A stretch of 64,000 bases of DNA from the NCBI GenBank assembly GCA_030247855.1, contig JAPDRN010000008.1, positions 310,001-374,000 of the forward strand, given 5' to 3'. Shown piece by piece: positions 1 to 10,893 of this stretch (the stretch's first letter is position 1; the number at the start of each line of letters is the position of its first letter). A program made the position numbers and the translations under genes. Below the pieces are notes generated by a model. That model searched no databases, was not told the origin of the DNA, and saw nothing but the letters and a program-made list of their open reading frames with translations. The DNA comes from Knufia peltigerae (lineage: Eukaryota; Ascomycota; Eurotiomycetes; Chaetothyriales; Trichomeriaceae).

Positions 1-527
1 GTTCCTTGGCCGCCTTGAGTACCTGAACCGCAGTTTCACGTTCCTCGTCATTCCCCGCTGTGTCCTGAAAACATGATTTATCATATCAGCATGCGGTGGT
101 GCCTGTCGCGGGTCGCGTCAAGAGGTCGGGAGGGGCAAAGGAAAGAATAAACGATTGGATACGGGAGAGATTGTTTTCCTTACGAGCATATTTTCCAACT
201 TCTCCCTGGCGCTAGTGATACGCTCACGTAGAGTCGGGATGACCTTTTTGGTTTCTTCCAAGGCTTGACGCTGTTTCATCAAATCTAGGTGGTTAGAATA
301 CAGACGTCGTGGAGAGGGGGGAAGGGAAGACGAGAATAGTCAAGTGTTGTAGGTTGGATTACCTCCTGCCTCAGGGTAAATTCACGGTTTCCATCTGCAT
401 CGGTCTTGTCCTTTTCCAATTTCGCGATTCGGCTTTCCTGTTGCTCTTGTTCTTTGTAGTATGAGTTTTCTTCGTTGAGGAGTCGTTGGAGAGAAGAGAT
501 GGCGACTTGTATCTGGGACGGTGCCAT
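1..527 (-). CDS. TBCA: Tubulin-specific chaperone A (TBCA/Rbl2 family), 3' end cut by window edge
   Basis: This is a cofactor that holds beta-tubulin monomers in the cytosolic tubulin-folding pathway. I read three exons: 527-363, 270-184 and 64-1 (incomplete). Exon 1 starts MAPSQIQVAISSLQRLLNEE and ends in TLRQE. Exon 2 resumes RQALEETKKVIPTLRERI, so the TLRQERQALEETK core typical of the family is restored only with the acceptor at 271-272 (tttgatgaaacag). Exon 3 continues with a charged helix. The protein is all-helical and coiled-coil-like, as expected for a family of about 110-120 residues. The C-terminus and stop lie outside the window. The splice donor of exon 1 (gag|gtaatc) and the 3' sites are canonical. 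Family assignment is confident; the exact border of exon 2/3 is inferred from frame and splice signals only. Confidence 0.85.
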
Positions 528-1308
528 TTTTTTTCCTTTTTTGGAACCACCAGAACAAGAGTGGAAGAGGTTGATGTGACGGTGTGTGAATTTGACTCTC
601 GAATTGATTCCGCTCTCTGTCTCGACACTTTGTGTACAAGACAGTAACGTAGGTTGGTCAATGGTACCCGATTGTGGACCCTGACAAGACGTGGTACTAC
701 TGTAGGGATAGTCACCTGTTTACTCTTCTGTCTCGGTCGAAAACAGGCAGAAGACACAGGACACGCTGCATGATGTTCCGCTCCACGATCGAACGTCACC
801 TTTTTTCCCGCTTAGTCATCTCGTGCAGGGAGTCATCTACAGTACAGGTGGTCGAGACATATGGGCTACCAACCTTGGAACTACTGTAACTAGAGGTAGT
901 TTGCTCCGATACCTGGTTCTAAAAAGTTCCTCAAACCCTGGCCAACTACTCGTACGATTCACATTGATTTGCACGTGAACATTGAGTTGTTGTCCTCATC
1001 ATCGGAGAATTTGTCTGATGCTGACAAAGGCTTCCGCTCTCCTGTCAAAACGTAGCGACACTTTCGTTATCCATTTATAGCGAAAGCATTGCAAGATTGA
1101 TTCCTTGCACAGATATATATAAGGTTCACGGTTAAGGCACGAGTCCCAACATCGTGCCCCTCCTTTCTCCCATTCGAACACCATTTAACTTGAAGCATTG
1201 TATCGTCTACAAGACATTTCTTATCTCCTCCTTGCCTTTCAGACTCAGCGCCACAGCAACTATCACAGATTATATTCAATACACACACACATACATACCA
1301 TCTCAATC
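528..1308. other. Intergenic spacer, divergent promoter region
   Basis: No coding region I can support. It lies between the divergent tubulin cofactor A and the quinone-reductase-like gene. A TATA-like stretch (tatatataagg, 1114-1124) and a short CA tract (1281-1291) precede the latter gene. Confidence 0.6.
1114..1124 (+). promoter_or_regulatory. TATA-like element upstream of the 1309 gene
   Basis: TATATATAAGG lies about 185 bp before the ATG at 1309. It is the clearest core-promoter-like sequence in this spacer. The implied leader of about 150 nt is reasonable for a fungal gene, but no transcript start is known. Confidence 0.4.
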
Positions 1309-2229
1309 ATGCGTGCGATTGTTGTAAAGTCGTGGGACGCCCCTCCCGCCTTCTCAGCAGACCACCCTGACCCGTCCACCTCCGACCCAGAGAAAGTCAC
1401 CATCAAAGTTCTAGCTGCTGGCCTCCATCAACTTGTCCGCTCGCAAGCCGCTGGCCAACACTACAGCAGCAAGAACGCGGGGCTTCCATACGTGCCCGGT
1501 GCCGATGGTGTAGGCACGACCCCCGACGGAAAGACCGTGTACTTCAGCAGCATTGCCATGGGCGGCGGCTTTGCAGAGTACGTCACGGTGCCCAAAGCCG
1601 CCGTGGTGCCGGTCCCGGAGGGCGCCGACCCGGTCCAGGTTGCGGGCCTGGTCAATCCGGGCATGAGTTCGTGGATGGCACTGGCCGCCCGAGTGGACAA
1701 CATCCCCCCCAACTTCACCGTCGTCATCGTCGGCGTGACGGCAATCTCGGGCAAAGTCGCCGTCGAATTCGTCCGCGAAAGGGGTGCCGGCAAGGTGATT
1801 GGTGTGGCGCGCAACGCCAAAGAAATGGAGGCGCTCAAGCTCGACCAGAGCATCGTGTTGGCAAGTAATCCCGCCGAAACGGATTTCTCGGCCCTGGGCG
1901 ATGTCGATGTCATACTCGACTATCTCTATGGTCCTGTCATCCCCGCCCTCTTCACCGCCCTCAGCTCGAAGGCGCCGACACAGTACGTCCAGATTGGATC
2001 TGTGGCCGGTCTGGACACCGCTCTGCCGGCTGCACTCTTGCGGTCAAAGAACATCACAATGAGGGGTGCAGGACCCGGTGCCTGGTCAATGCAGCACTTC
2101 GCCAAAGAATTGCCGGGTCTGCTGGCTGCGGTGGCCAGATTGCCAAAGATGGATCTCAAGGTGAGGAAGCTAGAAGATGCCGCAGACGCTTGGACGGCGA
2201 AGAAAGACAGGACAGTCTTTGTCCCGTGA
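1309..2229 (+). CDS. Zinc-independent MDR oxidoreductase (quinone reductase-like)
   Basis: A single-exon 306-residue protein of the medium-chain dehydrogenase/reductase superfamily. Members of the zinc-free branch use NADPH to reduce quinones or enones. The N-terminal GroES-like half contains a PYVPGADGVG motif (about residues 60-70). The Rossmann half begins near residue 140 with VVIVGVTAISGKVAVEF, a nucleotide-binding loop of the GxTxxxG type. Catalytic or structural zinc cysteines of alcohol dehydrogenases are absent, which is why I favour the quinone-reductase branch. I chose the ATG at 1309 because it begins the conserved MRAIVVKSW strand; the reading frame is open further upstream to 1198 but that part lies in the probable leader. 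It is convergent with the next gene, only 93 bp apart. The substrate cannot be deduced. Confidence 0.85.
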   Translation: MRAIVVKSWDAPPAFSADHPDPSTSDPEKVTIKVLAAGLHQLVRSQAAGQHYSSKNAGLPYVPGADGVGTTPDGKTVYFSSIAMGGGFAEYVTVPKAAVVPVPEGADPVQVAGLVNPGMSSWMALAARVDNIPPNFTVVIVGVTAISGKVAVEFVRERGAGKVIGVARNAKEMEALKLDQSIVLASNPAETDFSALGDVDVILDYLYGPVIPALFTALSSKAPTQYVQIGSVAGLDTALPAALLRSKNITMRGAGPGAWSMQHFAKELPGLLAAVARLPKMDLKVRKLEDAADAWTAKKDRTVFVP

Positions 2230-2322
2230 CTCTCTGTAGAGCTAGGGAAACATTTGATAGCCAAGATTTAGTAAATACTGCACTGGTGGCCACGACTCTT
2301 TTTGGTATCAACAGTGTACGCG

Positions 2323-3135
2323 TCATAACCCGAGCTCAATCTCAACCCAGAGACATTTCACAGTGTTTGTCTCGAGAAGGCCCATTTCACTCTCTGTCCG
2401 AAAGCTCACGTTTTCCAGCCTGGCATGGACGGCGGCCAATTCGTCCCTCTGTACATTTCTTCGTCGTTCTTTCGCCCTCCAACCACTGTCCTGACTGCCA
2501 CTACGAGTGTCTGGACTTCGCCAGCCAAGATTCCACTTACCCGTCTCGCCCGTTGGATCGTGGTCAGCCCCCGGACTTTCGAAAGCTCGCTTAAGCCATG
2601 ACTTGGGTTTCGGTCGTTGAGGCAGCGGAGCTGTAGGTTGGCTTCGGACTTCGGCTTGGAGTTGATTATCAAAAAGCGTTGCTGCGTCTATCGGCTCCTC
2701 AGATAATTCTTGACGCAGGAAAAATTCCAATTCCTGAACGACAGGATTCTGTGTCCAGAATGATGCACTGTTCTCCTCCCCTCGAAGTGTGAGAACTGTT
2801 CGCGACTCCTGCGCCTGCGGGCCTGGCGTCACGATGTTTTGTTCTGTCACTTCCCCGTTTGCCGTGAGAGAGGCTGATGGCAAGATGATTATGCTCAGCG
2901 ACGAGCAGCCACTGGACAGCTTCATCGAAACCGTTGGAACAATCAACTCGGCGATAAGCTGCTCGATCCGACGGGTTCGTTCCTGGCGAATCATTGACGG
3001 CATCGATCTGGATGATTTCTCCCATCTTCCCATCGATCTTGGGTTTGCAGATGAGGCCACAGATTCTTCATAGGTGGGAATCCGCTCGGTGGACGTTTCA
3101 TCTGCACTACTCGCGTACGTGTTCTTCTCCGACAT
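2323..3135 (-). CDS. Conserved hypothetical ascomycete protein
   Basis: A single-exon 270-residue protein of unknown function. Translation most likely starts at 3135 (MSEKNTYASSADE); the frame stays open upstream to 3270 but that region is leader-like. The N-terminus has an IPTYEESV stretch of the PPxY-like kind. A middle segment (residues about 45-85) alternates basic helix with a predicted beta strand (SSLSIIILPSASL). A second block (residues about 105-145) holds TVLTLRGEENSASFW followed by an acidic helix. The C-terminal third is Arg/Ser/Pro-rich and probably disordered. No signal peptide or membrane segment is visible. I have the impression of a conserved Pezizomycotina family with this architecture but do not know a function. 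It converges on the oxidoreductase gene. Confidence 0.65.
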   Translation of the reverse strand: MSEKNTYASSADETSTERIPTYEESVASSANPRSMGRWEKSSRSMPSMIRQERTRRIEQLIAELIVPTVSMKLSSGCSSLSIIILPSASLTANGEVTEQNIVTPGPQAQESRTVLTLRGEENSASFWTQNPVVQELEFFLRQELSEEPIDAATLFDNQLQAEVRSQPTAPLPQRPKPKSWLKRAFESPGADHDPTGETGKWNLGWRSPDTRSGSQDSGWRAKERRRNVQRDELAAVHARLENVSFRTESEMGLLETNTVKCLWVEIELGL

Positions 3136-5203
3136 TTCTGCTTGTAAAAGACCTGTTGGTGGGGGGTTCCAGAATTTGATGGCCAATGTCCCAAGGCTAT
3201 GAAGGTAGACGTTACACAAAGATATCAAGGTGGATAGGCTTCGATGTGTAATGCGTGAAAATGATAACAAGGGAGGGGATATGAGTCAGGCGCACCAGAG
3301 TTGTGACTTCAATTGAGCCTCGTCAGTGGGCAACAGATGTAACTTCACGCGATGATGGAAAGGTGCGCACGCACCCAAGACGTCGCTTGCTTGCCGAGAC
3401 GTCTTTGAAGCGAAGAGACTCGGGTCGTTTCAGCCGCACAGGAATCTATCGCCAATGCCTCAAACCGGTGTCTAAAGATTGCACGAACCGGACTGCTCAC
3501 TTCGTCCACGATCTCACCTCGGCTTGTCGGGGGTAGAGTCGTGGCCCTTGGCTTACAGCTGGTGCAAGAAAAAGACCTCATACATGAAACCAAATCACAT
3601 GAGGCTGTTGATCAAACTTACTTCTCCGTAAATTGGGGGTCGTTTGTAGAACTGCCTTGGCTGCTAAGAGAATGGGGGCCAGGATCAGAAGGAAGTGGGT
3701 AGGATTATGATGGACGCCAGGTTTCTTTCCCGTACTCGTATAGTTCTGTCCCCTGAACCCTTAAGGCTGTCACGAGGCCAGGGGATCATCATCGTACCGA
3801 GTACAACTTACTCCGTAGTCGATTGTTTAATTGCACTTGGAAACAAGAGGAAAAGTGGGAAAGGCGGGAGGGAAACACAGTAACATGCGGTGGCAGTGCA
3901 AGGCTGACTGTCGTTAGTGGCTGAGCTTATAGTGCCGGTTGCCGCTTTTGATGCCGAATATCCATGGACGATACGGAGTACAGTGCAGTCTGAACACACT
4001 GGAATACACTCTTTCAAAGACACTCACTGCATTCTGTGAACCTGTGCGCATACATGCTTGCTCGTATATGCTTACCAAAACCTAAAGATAGATGAAATAG
4101 TGAGAGGAACCCCGGCAGCAAGACCAAAAGCCATCGCCGCTTTGAACCTACATCACAGCGTCTTGTGTTTATCCTTCTGAAGGTCAAACCTGCTTCTTCC
4201 TCAAGCCAACTCTCAAGGCATCACTATATTTCGTACAACCCTGACATTCTTACCCTTGGAACGCAACTACTTTTCTCCACCGAGCACGAGTCATCTGAGC
4301 ATTGTACCTGTGGGAATTCCCCTGGCTAATCTGTGAGCTGTACGCGGTGACGGAGTTCCCATATTTTCCAAGGCTTCAAGTGCTCGCGAAGAGATCCCTA
4401 GTGATCCTGGTGTGCCGAACACCGGTCGGTGCTTCTGCTCCGCCTGAAAGCACTTGTTACTCTCGTGCTACGAAGAGGTACAGATTGTCAACCTGAGAGG
4501 TTGCCTTGCCCTTGTCTGAGGGCGGCTCAGCCACCAATCAGCTATAGACATTGAAACATGCGATCGACTCCCGCACACACCCATCGGCACCAAGAAACCG
4601 AAGACAAACGGCCCACTTGACGTATGATCTTCCTTACAAAAGCAAAAACACGGGCAGAATGTGAATCATCTGACCTCCTTCACATTCTTGGTAGTTTTCC
4701 AGAAGTTCTTGCTAGTCAGGGCAAAGGATCCGCTCAACTGCCCTTGGTATGGTCCGTTGCTCCGAACCCCCGTTGTGGAATAATGGGGGCTATGACATGT
4801 GCAGTGCCGTTTCGATAGTTTTCACAACAACCACGTTTAGCAAAGGCACTATCTTGTACCCCTCTGGATCCAACAAGGCAGCTCATGTGGCCGTGCCATA
4901 GACCGTCGTTCGCGCTCCGTTTGAGTCACAGAGATCGTCTTGAACCGCTTCTCCTCGGGAAGCAGTCACTCTGAGTGATATTCACTCACAATGTTGTGAA
5001 AACATATATATATCCTCATCTTCCCTTTCCTTACCGTTTCTGCTTGTTCTTCATCTTCCAGAGCATTAACCTCCACAGTCACAGCAGATTGGAGATTGAC
5101 TCAGCCAAACAGCCTACAAGTCTTCACTCTTTACTTCGTCTCAAACCCGCCATCACATCGCACACTCACTCATCACAAACCAGCACATTCTTTCAGATCC
5201 AAG
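3136..5203. other. 2 kb intergenic spacer, divergent promoters
   Basis: Only short open frames (under 85 codons, most starting with GTG or TTG) occur here and none resembles a known protein. Two copies of the 9-mer TACTCCGTA/TACGGAGTA lie at 3809-3817 and 3972-3980. An AT-rich TATA-like run (acatatatatat) at about 5000-5012 precedes the flotillin gene, followed by a C/A-rich leader. Confidence 0.6.
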
Positions 5204-6756
5204 ATGCCAGGCATGTGGTACCACATCTCCAACGCCAACGAGTACCTCGTGGTCACTGGCGCCAATATTCAAGATGTTCGCATTGTCAAAAAGGCGTTCG
5301 TCTTTCCATGGCAGCGTGTAGCAAGAATCTCGGTCTCGCCATTCGACTTCTCGCTCAATCTACAGGCGATGACTATCGAGAAACTTCAATTCGCTCTACC
5401 TGCCGTCTTTACCATCGGACCCGACAACAAGCCTGAGGCACTCAAGAAATATGCGCTGCTCCTCAGCGGCAACCCCGACGGAACATCAACGAGTTCTTCG
5501 AAGCCCGGTACAGCTATTGTACCGACCCAGCGCAGCCATGTCCAGGATATTGTCAAGGGTATCATCGAAGGTGAAACGCGTGTCATCGTTTCCTCTATGA
5601 CCATGGAAGAGATCTTCAAGGAACGCCAAGTTTTCAAGCAAAAGGTACGCATGCCCTGCCTCTCAGGGTACACTGATGGTTGACAATGATACACCAGGTC
5701 ATTGAGAACGTGCAAAAAGAACTTGACCAGTTCGGTCTGTGTATCTACAATGCCAACGTCAAGGAACTGCAAGATACCCCCGGCTCCGAGTACTTTGCAT
5801 TCCTTTCTCGGAAAGCCCACGAAGGTGCTTCGAATCAAGCCCGTATCGATGTGGCCGAGGCACGCATGCGCGGTGAGATCGGTGAGGCCTCGAAGCGCGG
5901 CCACACGAAGCAGGAAATCTCCAAGATCGAGGCCGAAACGGCCGTTCTCGAGACCAAGCGCAAGGCCGACAAAGCGCAAGCGGACGCGGAGCTCACCAAC
6001 CGCCAGACAGAACTCGACATGGGCATCCAAATGGCCCAGATCAAAGCGCGACGCGCTGCCGAGGCTCGCGACGCCGAGCTCCAGAGGGAGGTCGAAACCA
6101 AGAAGGCCGCCACGGAGCTCGAGCGACTACGCGCAAAGGACCTGGTGCGGGCGCAGATCGCCAAGGAGACGGCGGAGCGCGACGCCGACGCCAACTTCTA
6201 CCGGGACAGCAAGAATGCCGACGCCCAAGCGTACGCCGAGAAGCAAGCCGCCGACGCCCAGCTGTTCAAGCAGCAGCGGCAGATCCAGGCCAACGTGGAG
6301 CGACAGATGAAGGAGGCCGACGCGACGTACCACGCCCGCATGCGCGAGGCCGAAGCCACCCAGGCCCAGGCCGAGGCCTACAAGTCCCTCGCCGAGGCGT
6401 TTGGCGGGCCGCAGGGCCTCCTCACGTACATGATGATCAAGGAGAACACGTTCGAGAAGCTGGCCAACGCGAACGCCAAGGCCATCCAGGGCCTCCAGCC
6501 AAAGATCACGGTCTGGAACACCGACGGCGCGGGCGGGGGCGGTGGCGACGCCGCGGGCATCGCGCCCATCAAGAACATCATGCAGTCCCTCCCGCCGTTG
6601 TTGAGCACGATCCACGAACAGACCGGCATCGCGCCGCCAAACTGGATGATCAAGATGCCACCCCAAGAGGGCGGCGGGGCCGGGGCCGGTGCCGGTCTCA
6701 ACGGCTCCGCTTCACCCCATGAGAAGAAGAAGTTGCAGAACCAGCAGCAACATTAG
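5204..6756 (+). CDS. Flotillin-like (SPFH/band 7) protein
   Basis: Two exons, 5204-5644 and 5698-6756, joined across a 53-nt intron (gtacgc...caccag) in phase 0, giving 499 residues. Flotillins scaffold sterol-rich plasma-membrane domains on the cytosolic face. Residues about 1-190 form the SPFH/PHB domain, starting MPGMWYHISNANEYLVVTG and including the conserved EGETRVIVSSMTMEEIFKER. Residues about 190-390 are a long charged coiled coil rich in Ala, Glu, Lys and Arg (the flotillin repeat part). The tail has Gly-rich stretches. Length fits filamentous fungal flotillins of about 500 residues. No transmembrane helix is needed; membrane attachment is normally by acylation and hairpin insertion. 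A long antisense open frame over the coiled coil is a codon-bias shadow. Start and intron are well supported. Confidence 0.92.
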
Positions 6757-7833
6757 GGCAAAGAAGATCACGACGCGACCTGCTCGCCACCCCCTTCCCC
6801 CCGAGTGTTCTTTGCCACCTGGATCACGGTGATCTGTTCAAGGTTGGATCGAACAAAACACCTGTACACGCGTCTGGTGATTGTATGACGGGGGGGAGCC
6901 GACGCATATTTTCCTTTTTGTTTTTTCCCTTTTTGTTTTTTTTCCTTTTTGTGTCTTCTGCCGGGTTGTACTTGCCGTTATGCCCAGTCTACAGATCCTT
7001 TGACTTTGCCGCCCAGAGTCGGCGCCCGTCATGTTTGCTTTTCCATACAGTTGAACCCGATGGTTTCCGGCAGTTTTGCGTCATCCAATTTGATACCACC
7101 AAAGTTTGATGTATTCCAGATGAATTGTAACAATAATGAGTCAATCACGATGGGAATCAAGAATGAAGAATGATTTCAGTTTTCGATCAATATTTTCTCT
7201 CCTGTCAGTGACGTCTGGAAAAGGGGACACTAGTGTACTCCGTAATACACACGTATGCATGCTTTGTGGTGGCTGATTACTGGTAACGTAGAGTACATCA
7301 AAGTAGTACAGGTACATTTTTGTTGTTTTGTTTCCATGTCCACGTTCGTATTCGTCGTTTTTTAACTTCCATTCCTCCCCTTTGTAGCTGTCTCCAAACA
7401 GAGCGCGAGAGATCGGAGCTTTTGGTCCACCTTTGCATAACCCCCCCGGACGTTTTTGTGTACTCGTGTATGTTGTATACGCCCATTGTGTGACCAATTT
7501 TGTTGCGTCTGCTTCGGTCTCGATGATAACCTCCTTTGTGTCAGACGTCGTTCCTCATTGTTGCTTCTGCCTGGCGGAGTGGAACTACCATGCATATCTG
7601 TTACAACTGGGGTGAGGTGAGCCTTGATTACATTCCCCCTTTGACCCCGCCGGCCGAATAATAAAAGGGTGATGGGACATGAGGCATGCTCCCAGTAGCC
7701 CACCGAACAAGATCCAGCGCCACCCCACACAAATGCTTTTGGCATTGGCAATTCATTTTATTGGTTTTTGGTTGACTAGAGTTGTTGTTTTCCTTTTCTT
7801 CTTCTTCTTTTGTTTCCCAAACATCCGTCAATC
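6757..7833. other. Spacer between convergent flotillin and aquaporin genes
   Basis: No gene is supported. The region contains 3'-UTR-like poly-T runs (about 6908-6955) and a TACTCCGTA copy at 7236-7244. The short open frames on both strands have no recognisable similarity. Confidence 0.6.
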
Positions 7834-9101
7834 TCAAACCCCGGCAGAAGAATGTGATTCGACTCTCTCCCCCTCTCTTTGCTTCTCCCTTTCGTCGAGG
7901 GCGTCCTGCCCGGGGTTCGACTCTTCGTAGTTGAAGTACTTGACGAACTTGTAATACCCGCCCGCCAGCAACGCGCCCATGATGGGACCGAACCAGTCTG
8001 GACGTGATCCATGTCAGTTTCCTTGGATGTTTCGTTCGCGAATTGAGCCAAGGTATTATCGACCACTTACAGATATAATGGTATCCGGGGAAATACGGCG
8101 TCGCAACGGCCGGACCGAAACTTCTTGCCGGGTTGAGTGACGCACCGGTCCAATGGACGCCTTTTTAACAAGTCGAGAGAACATTAGTATACTCACAATT
8201 CGAAGGATGGGGAAAAGCAGCGACCGAGAAATGCATTTTGGTGACTATTAAAAAAAAGTACAATACTTACCAGCCATCATCGCAACGAACAGTGCAAGAC
8301 CGATCCCCACGGGAGCCATAAAGGTGGCATAATGTTTCTCGGCGGCCAACATTAGAATGGTAAAGACCAAGAGGGAAGTCAAGAACATTTCGATAAAGAC
8401 CCCCTGAGCCGGAGAAGTGCCGTTGGACAAGGTGGTGTTGACGGCGAGTTCACCTGGGAACATGCACCGGACGAGAGCGGCGGCGACTATGCCACCGAGT
8501 AGTTGCGCCGGAAGTAGCAAGAGACCACGGAACCAAGGTAGGTTTCCCGTCATGACCATGGCGAGAGTGACCTGGAGGAGGGAAGGGGGAGAGCATGATT
8601 AGATTTGTTTTTGTGAATGGTTTTTTTTTGGATTTTGGTGAAAACCGAGAGATGGAGAGAAAAAACCAAAACTCACGAAGACGTCTTTTTCCGTCAAGGG
8701 TAGGAGGAGGAGGGGGTTGTGTACGAAAAAAAGACACATACAGCAGGATTGAACAATCCACCTGATATTCTGTAAAAGGCCCAGACTGTCACCAACAATG
8801 AGAAACCAAAACCCAGGCTCGTGAGGACGATTTCGGAAGATGTCCCTGCGACACCACCCGTCGAGGCGGCGGTTTGTGCAATCGCAAAAGAGAACCAAAG
8901 GAACAGCAAAGTCCCGACGAATTCACCGCACATGGCTATCATGTGCCGTCTTGTCCGTTGCCATTTCGAGTTCTCGTTTAGGGGTTGCTCATCACCGGCG
9001 AAAGGGTGGTGGTGGCGGACGTGACGGTCTCGAGCCGTCGGCTCGCTGGGACGGCGCACGCCGTGTCTCTGGAGGGACGTAGGAGGGAAGTTTCGTGGCA
9101 T
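7834..9101 (-). CDS. Aquaporin (MIP family), four exons
   Basis: Exons 9101-8742, 8571-8271, 8160-8071 and 7997-7834 give 304 residues. It is a membrane water channel, possibly passing other small solutes. About 55 hydrophilic, His/Arg-rich N-terminal residues precede six predicted membrane spans. The first half-helix motif reads ISGGLFNPAVTLA and the second HWTGASLNPARSFGPAV; both NPA boxes and the selectivity-filter Arg are intact. The canonical HINPA of the first box is LFNPA here, as in many fungal orthodox aquaporins. Intron 1 (170 nt) interrupts directly after the codons for the first NPA; intron 2 (110 nt) lies just before the second box; intron 3 is 73 nt. Splicing restores the family sequence exactly (for instance YHYI|YWFGPIMGALLAGG), which supports the model. 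The C-terminal tail is charged and ends GERVESHSSAGV. Transport specificity is uncertain. Confidence 0.9.
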
Positions 9102-10893
9102 TTTTTGGGTGTTACTGTGTTGGAATAAGTCGGCCTCATTCAAGACTGTAACGAGAATGGTGAGTAGAAACGGAAACAGAAACAGAAACAGGAGTAGAGG
9201 AGAGAGAGAGAGAGAGAGACAGCAAAACAATATACAACGAATCGTCAACGACACGGGGAATTGACGTGACAGCCTCTAGTGCGTGACATCAGAGAATTTC
9301 AAGTTGTGTGATGTGAGACAAGACGAGCCAAGGGTGAACGTGGGTGACATGTTCAGACCGTGTGTCGAGTAAGTACCAGGGGGTCCAGGAACAATAGGCC
9401 AACGAGAAGAGGATGACCAAAGAGAAGGCTGCAGATGGTCTTCCGTACTCATACTGTACTCTCACCTGTTCGGAAAACACAGTCTCGTGTGTTATGATTC
9501 CATCGTTTTGGGGAACATGGAGGTTCCTACCGAACCTACGTCGGGGGGAAAAAGGGAGTCGATGATGTTACTTTCGTAGGGTTCAGGGTAGAATGGGCCG
9601 AGCAAAATGAGCATTGACCAGTACGAAGGAGGTTGGAAAAAAAGGTCGATTGGCAATGTCGGGAATATCTACATTCGGACGGGAGGTGAGTGATGTCAGT
9701 TTTTGATTGTTTGTTGATTTGCCCGTTGAGTTGAACTGGATTTTGTGTCCGGCCAAACAGAATGAAATTGTATGACCTCATTTGGGTCACCGCCAGGTCG
9801 AACGACTTTATACAATATTTACTCCCGTAGCACGAAGGCACGATTTGGTCCGACAACTAACCATCAGCCATGGCCGCCTGGTCTAAAGTTCGAGGTTCAT
9901 GATTCAAGACGCCAACAACGACTCGTAAAACGACGGATACTTCACGATGTGTTGGTATCTCGCCTCGCCGATAAAGAATCTCATGAGATAGGTCTTCCTG
10001 ACAATTAAGAATATGAACCATGCCATCGTCGAACTCTCTTAGCAACGAGGTCCGTAAACTCTCGACTCATAGACGCTCAAACGAATTCTCAAAACATTGA
10101 ATCTCAATGTCACCTACACAGCTTCATGGACCCAAATACATGATACAACATCCAGGGCTCCAACATTCTCAAGGCATGCCTTGCAACAACAGCCAGGGCA
10201 ACAACTCACAAATCACTCGCGAATCAATGTCCAACATGCCAACTATCTTTGAAGTTCATATCATCATTCAAGCTACTCGCATCTAATGTCGGTAGCTGTA
10301 CGAGAATATCGAGTACGAGTACACCCACTATCAAGATAAACCTGCATATGCCGTCCTCGTCTTGCTCTATCCTCTTGCTTCTTATTCTCAGCCCTCGTGC
10401 ATGAGTATTACTCCCTGTTCCTTCCGAAAGCCCTCAATGTGCCTATCGATCCCGAGCAATCCCTCACCACAAATGGCTGAACAAACCCCCTACTAACATG
10501 CCTTGTGAATCAATAAATCTCTGTTCTTAATCAACTCCACGCTTCTTTGTTTCTGTTGCACCTTGTTGTAATAACAAAACCATTGTCGTGGCATCGTGAT
10601 CAAACATGACTCTGGGATTGTATGCCGAGTCCAGCCGACTGCATGCCATATGGTGAAGAAAATTATACCATGGCCGCACAGGGGCTGCGAAACTCAAACC
10701 AAATCTCGCTCAACTGCTCAACAAGTCAATTCGCCTCAAAGTTTCCTGATCAATTCCCGAGTGCCGTTTCGCTCGTGAATCCTGAAAAGCTCTCTTCTGC
10801 TTAGAAGACTATTACATCTGTGCTGTGAATCCGTACTGATATCCAAAAACTCGCCACATCGATCCAAGCGTAAGGATGGCTCGCTTAGATGAT
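9102..10893. other. 1.8 kb spacer between the aquaporin start and the Wee1 stop
   Basis: Apart from the AG microsatellite I find no supportable feature. Open frames such as 9536-9856 on the minus strand lack similarity and lack a convincing start. Confidence 0.55.
9201..9219. repeat. (AG)n microsatellite
   Basis: About nine AG units lie 100 bp upstream of the aquaporin start codon. On the coding strand it is a CT tract of the sort common in fungal promoters and leaders. Confidence 0.8.

Noticed and set aside
2190..2594. 134-codon plus-strand frame overlapping the end of the oxidoreductase
   Set aside because: Frame overlaps two real genes and has no family similarity.
6127..6666. 179-codon minus-strand Gly/Leu/Val frame over the flotillin coiled coil
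   Set aside because: Complement of an Ala/Glu/Lys-rich coiled coil; no independent evidence.
9536..9856. 106-codon minus-strand frame upstream of aquaporin
   Set aside because: No recognisable domain and no convincing promoter or ATG context; it lies in a typical promoter spacer.
9860..9920. tRNA B-box-like GTTCGAGGTTC
   Set aside because: No matching acceptor stem, A box or anticodon arm could be built around it on either strand.
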